From Zygaena filipendulae (Eukaryota > Arthropoda > Insecta > Lepidoptera > Zygaenidae): 64,000 nucleotides of DNA. The notes below the pieces were generated by a model. It was not told where the DNA came from and made no database searches. It saw nothing but the letters and a program-made list of their open reading frames with translations. Shown here one piece after another: positions 30,574-40,943 of the stretch. A program made the position numbers and the translations under genes. The stretch lies in assembly GCA_907165275.2 (NCBI GenBank), contig OU015662.1, forward strand, positions 9,431,501 to 9,495,500. The letters are read 5' to 3'. Every line of letters starts with the position of its first letter. The stretch's first letter is position 1.

Positions 30574-30727
30574 GACTAGCTGTGCCCGGCGGTTTCACCC
30601 ACGGTAATTTCGGAGTTCCCGCGGGAATTCCGGGATAAAAAGTACCCTATGTCCTTCTCTGTACCCCTGACAACGTGCATGCCAAATTTCAACCAAATCC
30701 GTTCAGCCGTTTTTGCGTGATTGAGTA
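30574..30727 (-). mobile_element. Helitron, 5'-truncated
   Basis: The core is intact from ACTAGCTGTGCCCGGCGG to GTTTTTGCGTGATTGAGTAA. It stops before the CATCCAAA run. Confidence 0.75.
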
Positions 30728-30769
30728 AATGTATGCGAGGATAAGAGCTCGAAAGCGCATTTTCATCTG

Positions 30770-31046
30770 ACTTGCTTCAAATTTATCGTCACTGCTCAGC
30801 TCCTATGTGTCTTAGCGTTATGTTATATAGCCTATAACCTGCCCAGGAGTAGGTATATGGACTACAATCGTACCAAGTTTGGTTAAAATCCCTGCACATA
30901 AGACAGACAGACAGACAAAAAATTTGCTGATTGCATTTTCGGCATCAGTATCGATCACCATTCATCCTCCAATATTAATTTTGAATATATATTCAATGTA
31001 CAGAATTGACCTCTCTACAGTTTTATTATAAGTACATATAGATATA
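30770..31046 (+). repeat. Lepidopteran interspersed repeat
   Basis: The landmarks CAGACAGACAGACAAAAAAT, TTTCGGCATCAGTATCGATC, TGTACAGAATTGACCTCTCT and TTTTATTATAAGTACATA form a unit recurring at 8986-9190. Confidence 0.55.
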
Positions 31047-31048
31047 GA

Positions 31049-31254
31049 CTAGCTGTCCCGCGCGGTTTCACCCACGATAATTTCGTAGTTCCCGTGGGAA
31101 TTCCGGATTACAATATAGCTTATGTTACTCAGGGATAATGTAGCTTTCTAATGGTAAAAGGATTTTTGAAATCGGTTCTGTAATTTTTGAGTTAAATCGT
31201 AACAAACAAACAAACAAAAATCAAATCTTTCCTCTTTATAATATTAGTATAGAT
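31049..31254 (-). mobile_element. Lep1-type Helitron, full-length
   Basis: It runs from CTAGCTGTCCCGCGCGGTTT through GGATTACAATATAGCTTATG and TTTTGAGTTAAATCGTAACA to CTTTATAATATTAGTATAGA. This is the AGAGGAAAGATTTGA 5' type. Confidence 0.85.
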
Positions 31255-31740
31255 AGACGCCGTAATTGAAGAAGGTTCAATATATGGAGTCAAGTACCTT
31301 TTTTTTTTCAAGTACCTACTTTGTAAAAACGTTTATAGATGACAAGTAGGTAGGTAGGTACTATTCGTTATAATTTATATCACCTATATTAAATTTGACA
31401 GGTAGGTAAGTGGCAAGCTCCCGCGTCCTCGAATAAACTGAAGCAGTTATTCTTCTGAGACTTGATCAGACTATGAAAAGTATCAAAACTTTTTAAAACT
31501 GATATATATGTATTTTAATATTTATGTATTTTATGAAACAAAATATTGTAACATGTCAAAACAGTCGCGGAATAGTTAACTATCTTCAGACGAATCTGCA
31601 TGAATAATTAATTACATCCATCTGCCGCGAAGCCTGCCTAATTATTTCAAGAGCGTTTGCGATTAGAAATATTTGAATTTGATGGTTATAATATAATATG
31701 GTTTACGTAAACACCAATTTTCTCATAGGTACATCAGTGT
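31255..31740. other. AT-rich, nothing recognised
   Basis: No features are recognised. Confidence 0.4.
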
Positions 31741-31744
31741 CGAA

Positions 31745-31830
31745 AATAAATTAATCAAATCAAATACAATATAATACTTTATTGATACAAAAACATACAT
31801 TATTGTGTAGTTATTTTAAATGTTAAATTA
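31745..31830 (-). repeat. LINE 3' tail, reversed
   Basis: AATCAAATCAAATACAATAT then ACTTTATTGATACAAAAAC is a reversed tail and poly(A) signal, similar to 38812-38900. Confidence 0.5.
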
Positions 31831-31919
31831 ATTAAAAATATTATTAGGTATAAATTGAACTGAATGATGCTGAGGGATTGTAGAATTTTTTTTTTTGTAA
31901 AATTAAAAAAAAAAACAAA

Positions 31920-31930
31920 AACGCTTTATT
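31920..31930 (-). terminator. Possible poly(A) signal of the exon at 31989
   Basis: On the minus strand AATAAA lies ~60 bp past the stop codon and is followed by a T-rich run. That order (signal then U-rich element) suits a genuine cleavage site rather than a retrotransposon A-tail. Confidence 0.3.
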
Positions 31931-31988
31931 GATAAGATAATGCCGTGTAGTTCTCGAAATTTACGTATTTGAAGGTTAAGACTTACTT

Positions 31989-32230
31989 TTACACTACGAG
32001 ACCTTTCAATGTGCGCGGTCTGAAATCACGGAGTACCACAACCTCTAAATTGTCCTTCATGTCCGCGAAATGGACTTGGCGGGATTTTATTCTTGTTTCG
32101 ATAACCTTTAAGAGTCGCCTGATTGACGCAACACTCGATGAGGGCCAACTTGCGTAGTCTATTTTACTATTTAACTGTGGTCGTTGTGGCGTAGCAGTTG
32201 TTGCATAGGTAATAAGTACTAATTAGTACT
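31989..32230 (-). CDS. Candidate C-terminal exon, unrecognised (partial)
   Basis: A minus-strand frame runs without a stop for about 75 codons to TAA at 31989-31991. The last residues read HFADMKDNLEVVVLRDFRP then RTLKGLVV, preceded by a basic stretch VIETRIKSRQV. The C-terminal half is compact and protein-like, and a poly(A) signal follows. The upstream boundary is uncertain because acceptors near 32177 (CCACAG) and 32158 (AAATAG) lack a pyrimidine tract. It could instead be the end of a transposon ORF or an antisense coincidence, since the plus strand is also open (62 codons). Confidence 0.3.
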
Positions 32231-32695
32231 ATCATTTTTAAGTAATAAGAGTTTTAACTGGGTCATTGTTCGTGTGTATACTTCAATGAACGGTATGGTA
32301 CTTCATCCGTCATCCAACACATTCAAGTGCAGGGCCAAGATAAACGATAAGCAAATCGTGACGTCGTACATAATAATAATACGTACAATATAAGTATTGC
32401 CATTTTATTAGATAACGCTACATAAAATACAATATCAGCTGTTTTTTTGCTTTTACTATACGAAGAATAATCTTATGTAGGCACTAATGTTAACAAAGGT
32501 TCATATTTTACCTTGTCTTCATGTAGGAAAATGTATTAAATTAAATATTAGATCCGCAATATGAATTTTCTTATCATATTGTGTGAATGTATATTGTATA
32601 GGTATAAGTGTTCCTAGAAAATCTGCTTTTATAATAACTTATTAACTGGTATATATTTACATAGTATAATGTTTGGAATGCTTCACCCAACCACC
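32231..32695. other. AT-rich, nothing recognised
   Basis: No features are recognised. Confidence 0.4.
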
Positions 32696-32696
32696 G

Positions 32697-32848
32697 GTGT
32701 CTATGTATTTTTGTTTGTCTTTTCGCATAATTGGTTGTCTGGAAGAGATCGCAACTATGCGATAAGACCGCTATTTGCTTTCTCCTTTTTCTTTAGGTAC
32801 TGTAACATTGTTATTTTATGTGCAATAAAGGATTAAATAAATAAATAA
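32697..32848 (+). mobile_element. Jockey-like LINE 3' UTR
   Basis: TTGTCTGGAAGAGATCGCAA, then GCGATAAGACCGCTATTTGC, then GTGCAATAAAGG and AAATAAATAAAT is the conserved 3' end of a widespread lepidopteran LINE. The copy is strongly 5'-truncated. Confidence 0.7.
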
Positions 32849-32959
32849 CTTCAGTTTCAACGATGGAAAGAAGAAATTAATTGCTGATGCTCTGTCATTG
32901 TCTGATACGCTAGCCGCTTTAAAGGAAGCTACAGCATCTCTGAGTGAATTTTCATGCCG

Positions 32960-33020
32960 ATACAAAGAGTTCCCGTGGGAAATTGAAAATTGACTCGGGT
33001 AAAACCGCAGGGGGATGGAC
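32960..33020 (+). mobile_element. Helitron 3' end fragment
   Basis: GAGTTCCCGTGGGAAATTGA and GGTAAAACCGCAGGGG...GGACTAGTT keep the terminal module only. Confidence 0.55.
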
Positions 33021-33083
33021 TAGTTAGGTAATCAATCTAAGACCACGCGAATTACATGTCTTGCCTAGTCTATAATTTTCTGG

Positions 33084-33430
33084 GGGCACGGCAGTGCCCC
33101 CGCCAAGTCGAGCAACAAAAGCGGCACGGCCGTACTACCCTTTTCTCGAAGCAATTCAGGCCATTTTCGACCCCCTATAACTTCGTTGTGGATAAAACTA
33201 GAAGCCTAAATTTTTAGTAAACAAGCAGGTATTGTATAAAGACGGTATAATTTAAATTTCATTCGATTTGAACCAGTAGTTTAAGAATTATAACTAGTCA
33301 AAGTTTCTTAATTTTGTAGGTCACTCACTCACTCACTCACTGACCGATCATCAAAACTCTAAGGCACTTCTAGCAGATATAGAAGTTTGAAATTTAGAAT
33401 ACAATTAGTGTTTATTGTATAAATCAAGGA
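33084..33430 (+). repeat. Conserved GGGGGCAC-hairpin repeat
   Basis: It starts with the hairpin GGGGGCACGGCAGTGCCCCC, then GCCAAGTCGAGCAACAAAAG, TACCCTTTTCTCGAAGCAAT and GACCCCCTATAACTTCG, with a CACTCACTCACTCACT run near 33325. I recognise the block as a recurrent lepidopteran repeat of unclear class. Confidence 0.5.
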
Positions 33431-33477
33431 AAAATTCAAATATTTTGCAATTTCGGTCCAGTTTTCTAGATACACCA

Positions 33478-33590
33478 ACTGCATAAATAACTTTGTAATC
33501 CCATATAAATGTATAGAATTACAAAGTTATATATGCAGTTATATGTACCAACTGCACAAATAACTTTGTAATCCCATATAAATATATGAG
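33478..33590. repeat. Inverted plus direct repeat
   Basis: ACTGCATAAATAACTTTGTA pairs with a downstream inverted copy ending near 33541 (TACAAAGTTATATATGCAGT). ACTGCACAAATAACTTTGTA then repeats it directly. Confidence 0.7.
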
Positions 33591-33591
33591 A

Positions 33592-34026
33592 CTAGCTGTT
33601 CCCCGCGGTTTCACCCGCGTTAATTTCGGAGATCCCGCGGGAATTCAGAGATGCAAAGTAGTTAGTACCCTATATCCCTAGGTTTTCTTTACCCCTGACA
33701 ACGTGCATGCAAAATTTCATGAGATTTCACCAGCGTTAATTTCAGAGATCCTTCGGGAATTCCGAGATAAAATTACCCTAATCTGAATGCTCCAACGATT
33801 TTCATGAAATTTTGTATACAGGGGATTTCGGGGGCCGTAAATCGATCTAGCTAGGATTCATTTCTGGAATTCCCGCGCGAACTCTGATATCAACGCGGGT
33901 GAATTAATTATTGCATACTACACGTTGTCAAGGGTACAGGAAAGGTCATAGGGTAGTACTTTTATCTCAGAATACCCGCGGGATCTCCGAAATTAACGTG
34001 GGTTAAACCGCGGGGAACAGCTATTT
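33592..34026. mobile_element. Cluster of nested Helitron fragments
   Basis: A reverse end (ACTAGCTGTTCCCCGCGG at 33592) and a forward end (CCGCGGGGAACAGCTATT at 34010) face outward. Several partial modules lie between them, giving a pseudo-palindromic cluster. Confidence 0.65.
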
Positions 34027-34278
34027 AAGCCGAGCGAAGCTCGGTTGCCCAGATATTAATAAATAATAATAATAAGTGTAGCTAGTTACCTACCTAGATA
34101 TAAAGTGTAGATACATAGTTACCTAGACATAATTATGTTCAAAGGTACAATGGTCAACGGAATGAAAAAGCAAGAATGGGGCATGTGTTTATATTATAAA
34201 GTTGTACCAAAATCTTTCAAGTTATTAAAGTAGACTAAATTGCTCAAAGGAGGAAGACCATTTACAAAAAGAAATGAG
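34027..34278. other. Intergenic, nothing recognised
   Basis: No features are recognised. Confidence 0.4.
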
Positions 34279-34849
34279 ATCCCATCAAAAACAAACTTGT
34301 AAAAAAGTTCCAAGTCTCGCAACTCAGTTCTTCTACAGTAAAAAGTTGTGAGATCAATGTAATACCAAGTCGGTTAATTTATTCAGTGCCTACTTAAGGG
34401 TCCTTCTATCTAAAGTTATCAGGTTATAAGCTAATCTAATAACATTTTATAGTGACCATATCAAATTTAAAAATCTTTTATGTTTTAATTAGATTGATTG
34501 GCTTGGCGATCACGTGAAAACACAATGTATCTCACAAGTAATACATATTATAATTAAATTAGATAGTTTAGAACCATAATTATGTATTACTTGTGAGATA
34601 CATTGTGTTTTCACGTGATCGCCAAGCCAATAAATCTATTTAAAACATAAAAGATTTTTAAATTTGATATGGTCACTATAAAATGTTATTAGATTAGCTT
34701 ATAACCTGATAACTTTAGATAGAAGGACCCTTAAGTAGGCACTGAATAAATTAACCGACTTGGTATTACATTGATCTCACAACTTTTTACTCTAGAAGAA
34801 CTGAGTTGCGAGACTTGGAACTTTTTTACAAGTTTGTTTTTGATGGGAT
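34279..34849. mobile_element. 571-bp foldback element
   Basis: Two arms of roughly 275 bp are nearly identical inverted repeats, beginning ATCCCATCAAAAACAAACTT and meeting around a ~25-bp centre near 34560. Small differences remain (for instance GATTGATTGG against CAATAAATC). There is no ORF. The target duplication is not clear. If transcribed it would form a very long hairpin RNA. Confidence 0.85.
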
Positions 34850-35450
34850 GTTAGTTTTCAGTTGTTGAAATGTCGGTACCAAGAGAGAAAGTTGATGCGA
34901 TAACTTTTAGATCAGCTATTTCGACAAACATTATCATTTATGATATAAATTGCTTAACTCGTAAAACAACACTTTAATATAAATTACAAAAAATCACCGT
35001 TCGGTGAAGATAAATTGTTCGGTAAAACTGATAATTATATTTGAAATTCAGCAATTTATGTTATTGAGTGCCCCAAGACGACCCTTCAAAAATTGTTGAA
35101 TTTGTATTATGTGATCTTAAATGTATATATAAGTAATTATATCATACGTTAAGTTTTACTTACTTGTCTCCGCCACAGATAGGTATCTAATAAAATACTA
35201 GACTCCGCATAGTACGAGGGGAACTTTAACTTTTATCAGTAGGTATACGCACTGGGTCACAGACTCACAGCACAGTCTAGATGCGCGATAACGCAGTCGC
35301 CTCTGTGACGCATTCAACAGTCAGTGTTAGTCTCGCCAAAACTCGAAAATATCTTCACCGATTAAAATTTTTATTTTGTGTCCGTATTTGTCAGGACAAG
35401 CTAAAAAATTAGTAACTCATTACTTTCATCTAAGTATAAAGAGCTTCTGC
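34850..35450. other. AT-rich, nothing recognised
   Basis: No features are recognised. Confidence 0.4.
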
Positions 35451-35495
35451 GGAAAACCTGAAATTGTCGCGGGTGAAACCAGCTATAACTTATAA
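35450..35495 (+). mobile_element. Helitron end fragment
   Basis: AAACCTGAAATTGTCGCGGG and TGAAACCAGCT remain from a 3' module. Confidence 0.45.
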
Positions 35496-35594
35496 TCAGA
35501 GTAAAACTTAGTCCAACTCTAAAAGTCAAAAGTAGATATTTCATTGCCAAAGTGGCTTCGCCGTGTATATTTTCGCTGGCTGCCTTTCCTTTTT

Positions 35595-36838
35595 TAACCG
35601 ACTTCCAAAAAGGAGGAGGTTCTATGTTCGATTGTATGTATGTTTTTTTCTTTTTTTTATGTATGTTCACCGATTACTCGAAGACGGTTGGACCGATTTG
35701 GAATTTTTTTTTGTTTGAAAGGGTAAACTCCCAATTAGGTCCCATTGCCACCAAGTCGAGATCTGATGATGGGATCTTGAAAAAAACGAAGGAACTCTTC
35801 AAAAATTATGGTCGCACCTATAGCGATTTGGGTATTTTTTATAGTAAATCGTTCATTCGCTTTTGGAAAGCAAAATTTGAAGAAGTGGAACTGATGATGA
35901 AGACCACAGATGGTCATCGGAACTACTCAACAATAATACGTATTTCACGGGTTCCGATTGGAGCGATTTCGAAAATTGTTTTTTGTTTAAAGAGGATACT
36001 ACGAAATTGATCCCATTGTCACCAAGTCGAGATCTGATGATGGGATTATGAAGTAATCGAGGGAAGTCTTCAAAAAATACAGGTATACCTATAGCGATTT
36101 TTATATTTTTTATAGTAAATCGTTTATTATTTGCTTTCGGAAAGCGAAATTTGAAGAAGTGGAACTGATGATAAAGACCACAGATGGTCATCAGAACTAC
36201 TCAATAATAGGTATTTCACGGGTTCTGAATCGTTAACTTTAATATGGTTTCTAAACAATTTATGCCCGTCACAATGTGAAGTGAATGTGAAGTGGAACTG
36301 ATGGTGATATACTAGGAGAACTCCTCAACAATTATCGTCCCTGCGTCGGGAAAAGCAATATTTTGTAAAAGGTAATGAGCACTTGACATTAGGCTATTGT
36401 AACTTAGATAAATTACAAACCGACTCACTAAAAAGCAAGAAATAAAAAAAAATTAACAAAAAATTTAAAACCGACTTCCAAAAAAACAAAACTAAAAAAG
36501 CTAAAAATAAGAAAATACCGATTTAATCCAAAAGACAAAAGCACACGTCCGTAAGCACGTTATTATTGGTTTGTGCTACTACTGATAGGTATGAAGTCGG
36601 TGACAAGTCAAATATGGAAGGGGTAGATGGGCTAAGTCGACTCCCGCCAGCAGCTCTTCGTGAGCAGAACAACCCAAGTGGGCAGACACCAGCGGGCTTG
36701 TCACCGAATTCAAACCGATTAGTGTTAGCACAAACCAATAATAATATTACGTGTGTTTTTGAGTTTTGGATTAAAACGGTATTTTGTAGTTTTTAGCTTT
36801 TTAGTTTTGTGTTTTTGGAAGTCGGTTTTAATTTTTTT
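35595..36838 (+). mobile_element. AACCGACTT composite repeat, copy B
   Basis: It is the inverted counterpart of 28368-29672. It starts AACCGACTTCCAAAAAGGAG and carries the ~190-bp direct repeats (GAAGTGGAACTGATGATGAA at 35883, a variant at 36160). It ends with its own foldback (36465-36838). The central part of the foldback lies in the opposite sense relative to copy A, so the module can flip or the two foldbacks are independent. Confidence 0.75.
36465..36838. repeat. Foldback module of composite B
   Basis: Arms starting AAAACCGACTTCCAAAAA are inverted across ~370 bp and contain TTATTGGTTTGTGCTACTAC. Mirror-image ORFs (71 and 76 codons) result from the symmetry. Confidence 0.8.
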
Positions 36839-37018
36839 TTTTAATTTTGTTGTAAAAGCCTTTAAATTATAGATACCAGTATTTTTTTTCTTTTAAACTA
36901 AATGAATCTGCAATTTGTATTGTACCTAATCTGCATAGGTTGACTATAGGATAGTATTATATTATCTGTGCTAAAGGAATAGACTAGACAAAGTTGGGGA
37001 CTCTTAGGTACTTATCAT

Positions 37019-37047
37019 CTCAGACGAATTTATTTATTTCGTCTGAG
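37019..37047. mobile_element. P-type excision footprint
   Basis: A 29-bp palindromic insert starts CTCAGACGAA and ends TTCGTCTGAG, the two termini of the P-like family with nothing between. It is flanked by a perfect 8-bp duplication CTTATCAT (37011-37018 and 37048-37055). P transposase cuts one strand ~17 nt inside each terminus. Repair therefore leaves both duplications and a short piece of each TIR, which matches this structure. Confidence 0.75.
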
Positions 37048-37055
37048 CTTATCAT

Positions 37056-38571
37056 CAAATTATTCCCACTCGTGCCCAAAGTAGATATTATTACGTTTAA
37101 ATATTACATATATTATACGTAGACATATTTGTCATCACAATAACAGTCAACTTTGAACGTGAAGACAATTGTAAAAATATATAGATACTTAATTCAAAAC
37201 TACACAAACTCAGCATTCTTTTGATTTTGATATAGTTACTGATTTGTTGAGTTACTTACTGATATGTGAATTTAATATTATTTTAAGACTTTAGAATTTA
37301 GAGAGTAGCAGAAAGAATAGCTTGTCTTGTGCGCTGGTACCCAGCACGTCATGGTAACGTCAGAGATAAATAGCCTTTTTTCCCCTCATATTCGTACATA
37401 CACATAATATGTGATGTTGCAAATTTTGCCATATTAACACATGATAAACGGAGTCAAGGCGAACGGTTGCGTCCACAGATTGAGTGTCACGTGGCACGAT
37501 CCCGGCCGTACTAACACGCGTCTTACGAAACATTTTCGACTAATTACATTCTAAATGTTGCATGAACAAAACTCTGTGTTCGAGTCGCTATATAGAACTG
37601 TAATACGTAGGTATATCGTGGTTTAATGCACTATAGATTCTATCGTTCTATCCAAGAATAAGCAAAAATAAGTTACCTACGTGATAAATAGAAAACTAAA
37701 ATAACATATGTACCGAATTTCTTTCTTTTCACTAATTCTAGACAGTATCGCTAGCAAAGTATACAGAAATAAAGAAGCGACACACCGCCTCCCACCAATT
37801 TCATACACGCAATACCTACCACGCGAAAGTTTCCTAAGAAAGTTTGACACATTATGTAGTTTCTACATGGCATTGTGATAAGTATTCACTGACAGCTGAG
37901 TTACTGCCAGCTAGCTGTCAAACTTACGATACGCACACATGCACAACACGTGTGCGTACAAGCCGGCCGTCTTCGCTTGTGGGAAAGTACTTGAATCAGT
38001 TCATTTGTATGAAGTGTCACTGGGCTGGTCGCTAGAATAAGACGTATTATTAGATAATACCAATTTAATACGCCAGGGGTCACTATACTAGCGATAACAC
38101 CCGACGAATAACCTTGATTATCAAATTTGCTAAATAACAAAGCACGTCAACGATAGGAATACAAGACAATACATGTATAAATATCGTTTTTATCTGAATT
38201 TCTATTCTATAGCATAACGTAATCTGTAATTTTAAACGTATTGATAAGCACCTGTAAAATAAATATTACATTCTATTACGAAATTTTTTATATTTTCAGC
38301 GTCAGGATTCAACTCCTTATACACCTCTTATGCCTCGTCTTCATTACATAATCCTTCGCATTGTGTTCGCATGTATGAGTATGCCCGTCGTTTCCTGTTA
38401 CTCTTGAAGCTTACCTTTCCAAATCGGATTCAAAAGAATGCGTCGTTTACTGAATAAATTCAACTACTTATATCAGCCATCCTTCGTTAATAGTGTCTTA
38501 CTACAAAGAACTAGTAAAACTAGTTTGTTTAATATAGTTATTTAAAAGTTTGTATTCTCCATATCCTTACT
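37056..38571. other. Unique AT-rich DNA, nothing firm
   Basis: A GC-richer stretch at 37900-37985 has a CGCACACATG...CACGTGTGCG inverted pair. ORFs of 63 (+) and 79 (-) codons are not recognised. Confidence 0.4.
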
Positions 38572-38589
38572 AATATTGTAAGTGCGCAA

Positions 38590-38773
38590 GTACCTGAAAA
38601 CCAGCACTAGGTGTACCACCCACAGCACCTAGCTAATGCTGTGTTGGTGACCCTTTCGGCAGAGCATGCAAGAGATATCATATTATGTGTACAGATTAGG
38701 CACTAATTATGTTTGTTTCTTTTTCTTGTGTGTTGTGCTGAAATAAATGTATTTTCTTTCTTTCTTTCTTTCT
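38590..38773 (+). mobile_element. RTE-like LINE 3' end in a Helitron
   Basis: GTGTTGGTGACCCTTTCGGC, GTGCTGAAATAAATG and a TTTCTTTCTTTCTTTC tail are visible. The copy is 5'-truncated and inserted in the Helitron 5' region. Confidence 0.6.
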
Positions 38774-38811
38774 ATGTATGTTACGCTTTCCTGCCTTAAC
38801 TGCTCAACCGA

Positions 38812-38930
38812 TCAAATCAAATCAAATCTAATCAAATATGCTTTATTGCACGCACACAGTAAGAAAACACATATTACAAACACAGTTACATAGTAGGTGT
38901 ACATACAATTTAGGTGACCTATATTGCTAA
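38812..38930 (-). mobile_element. LINE 3' end, reversed, in the same Helitron
   Basis: An AATCAAATCAAATCTAATCA tail precedes ATATGCTTTATTGCACGCAC, the reversed GCAATAAAGCATAT end. Confidence 0.6.
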
Positions 38931-39012
38931 GAAAGAGAAATCTTTTCATTATGAAACACATACACATTGTCAGTGGCACAGAAAGGGACAGGTACCTTTC
39001 ATCCAGAAAAAG

Positions 39013-39295
39013 TACCTACTTTTGTCGAGAGAAGAAAATTGATTGACAATATCTACATTAACATTAGGGGGCACCGGAATTCACCGGATAGCTCCTACAA
39101 GTTGTATGGTTATCATGTATTAAGTATGTTACACTCATATTTCGTCATTAATTAAGGCTAGTTAAAAGTAGTCATAAGTTATCGTGAGATATGTCATTTA
39201 AAGCAATCGAAATATTATAGTTTTTTTTTTTTATAATAGGTATCTGTTTTACCCATGTAAGGCCCTCAATAAGGTTAGGTAAAGTATTATAAAAC
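39013..39295. other. AT-rich, nothing recognised
   Basis: No features are recognised. Confidence 0.4.
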
Positions 39296-39296
39296 C

Positions 39297-39474
39297 GCAG
39301 GTCCATCTGTCTGTTTGTTCGCGATAAACTTGAAACCTACTGAAAGGATTTTCATGCGGTTTTCACCAATAGATAGAGTGATTCATGAGGAAGGTTTATA
39401 CGTATAAATTATCCTGGAATTCCCGCGGGAACTCCGAAATTACCGCGAGTGAAACCGTGGGGGACAGCTAGTTA
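39297..39474 (+). mobile_element. Helitron, 5'-truncated
   Basis: It runs from GCAGGTCCATCTGTCTGTTT through TTCATGCGGTTTTCACC and GGAATTCCCGCGGGAACTCC to GTGGGGGACAGCTAGTT. Confidence 0.8.
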
Positions 39475-39755
39475 CCTATACATATATTCGATTTTGCAGG
39501 TTATAGCAATGAAATATAGGTATCGTAGTACAAAGTGACAGTAGTAGGTTGGTACCTACCTACCTAGTTGAATTTTAATAGGTTTCCCGCTTCCCCAACA
39601 CAGCTAGTGCAATTACGAAGCAACTAACATCCAATTCCAATCAACAAGCTGCTATAGTAGCTGGCAAACAGTGATTTCAGACTATTTAAATAATGTCTAG
39701 CGATCCAGGTGTATGTAATAAAATTGTAATGGAGAATATTGATCGCATAGGATGG
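39475..39755. other. Intergenic, nothing recognised
   Basis: No features are recognised. Confidence 0.4.
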
Positions 39756-39757
39756 CA

Positions 39758-39835
39758 CCGTTAGTCTAGTAGTAAGCAAACCGGACTGAAGTGACTGCTG
39801 TGCACAGGTTCGGTACCCGCGCCATGGTAAAATAT
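39758..39835 (+). repeat. tRNA-like SINE head
   Basis: CCGTTAGTCTAGTAGTAAGC (A-box-like) and ACAGGTTCGGTACCCGCGCC (B-box-like) have tRNA spacing, but the arms do not fold as a tRNA. Confidence 0.45.
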
Positions 39836-39963
39836 GTGAACATTGAAGCAGTTAATTTACGAAAAAGTATGTAAGTTAATTCAGCTGTCTGATACTTACC
39901 TACATATCGTGTACCTACTATGGTCTGCATATTTGGGATAATGTCCAAGCATTATTATTATAA

Positions 39964-40390
39964 TACTAGCTGTTCGCGCGGTTTCACGCTCGTTAATTTC
40001 GTAGTTTCCGCGAGAGTTCCGGATTGTAAAGCACCCTATGTCCATTTGAAACACCGATCGGCCACCAGATCAGGCGCCGCAAGTGGACGTGGATAGGTCA
40101 CACACTCAGAACGGACTCTAGCTATATTGCCAGACAAGCTCTAGAGTGGACTCCCCAAGGAAAGAGGAAACGTGGCCTTCCCAAACAAACTTGGCGGCTC
40201 TCGCTGGCGGCGGGGTTGAGGATCGTCGGACTGAAGAGCCCAGCCCGAGACAGAGCGAGATGGCGGAGCATTGTGGACGCCGTCTACCCCACTCAGGGGA
40301 CATAGGAACATAGGACAATAAGTCAAAGTATGTCCATTTCTGTACCTCAAATTTCATGATGATGGAATATATATAAAGGGCGTGAAAGTA
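39964..40390 (-). mobile_element. Helitron split by a LINE fragment
   Basis: It starts ACTAGCTGTTCGCGCGGTTT. It is interrupted at 40048 and resumes at 40340 with CTGTACCTCAAATTTCATGA. Confidence 0.7.
40048..40328 (+). mobile_element. 5'-truncated RTE-like LINE with target duplication
   Basis: The frame from 40063 to TAG (40303-40305) encodes RRRKWTWIGHTLR, ALEWTPQGKRKRGLPKQTW and ARDRARWRSIVDAVYPTQG. This is the C-terminal end of an endonuclease-reverse transcriptase of the RTE type, ~80 residues. An exact 11-bp duplication TATGTCCATTT flanks the insert (40037-40047 and 40329-40339). The coding frame is undamaged, so the insertion is fairly young, but the catalytic domains are absent. Confidence 0.85.
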
Positions 40391-40940
40391 ATTAACAGAA
40401 TATACGTTTTTCTTTCAAAAGTTTTGACTAGAAACTTTTAGTCTACGCATAATCAAAATTTAAAGGGATTTAGAAGCCAAAACTGCGAATTTGAAAATTG
40501 TGTTTTAGTAATCGCATGCAATAATTTATCAAAATGTCACATCATTAGCGGAATCATAAACTGTGGCACAGGTGATGAGTTTAAGATCATATTTTTATGC
40601 AATTTAGGATCGCTTAAATTCAAAAGAAATAAATTTAAACTCACAAAATTTTGAGGTGTTTTATTTAATTTCATCTACCTGTCTGCTAACAGTAAACAAT
40701 CTTGAAATATAAATAAACCTTTCTGTTACACCTGTATATAGGAAACTTTTTATCCGCATCCAAAAAGAGTGTTTACTGTGGTTAGTGTTTTATACAAGAA
40801 GTTACGATTATAATATGAGATATTAATACGTTTTCGTGCCGTGATAGAAGCTAATATACATAATACATATATACTATGTTATTCAGAGATAGGTTACCTG
40901 GTAGGTTTTTTAACAGTGAAATAATCTTCAAAAGCATAAG
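40391..40940. other. AT-rich, nothing recognised
   Basis: No features are recognised. Confidence 0.4.
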
Positions 40941-40943
40941 CAT

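Larger units (their letters stand above)
38572..39012 (+). mobile_element. Helitron split by two LINE tails
   Basis: The Helitron parts are TCCTTACTAATATTGTAAGT (38569), ATGTTACGCTTTCCTGCC (38778) and CATTATGAAACACATACACA (38947). They are in order but separated by two retrotransposon 3' ends (38590-38773 and 38816-38930). Confidence 0.65.
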
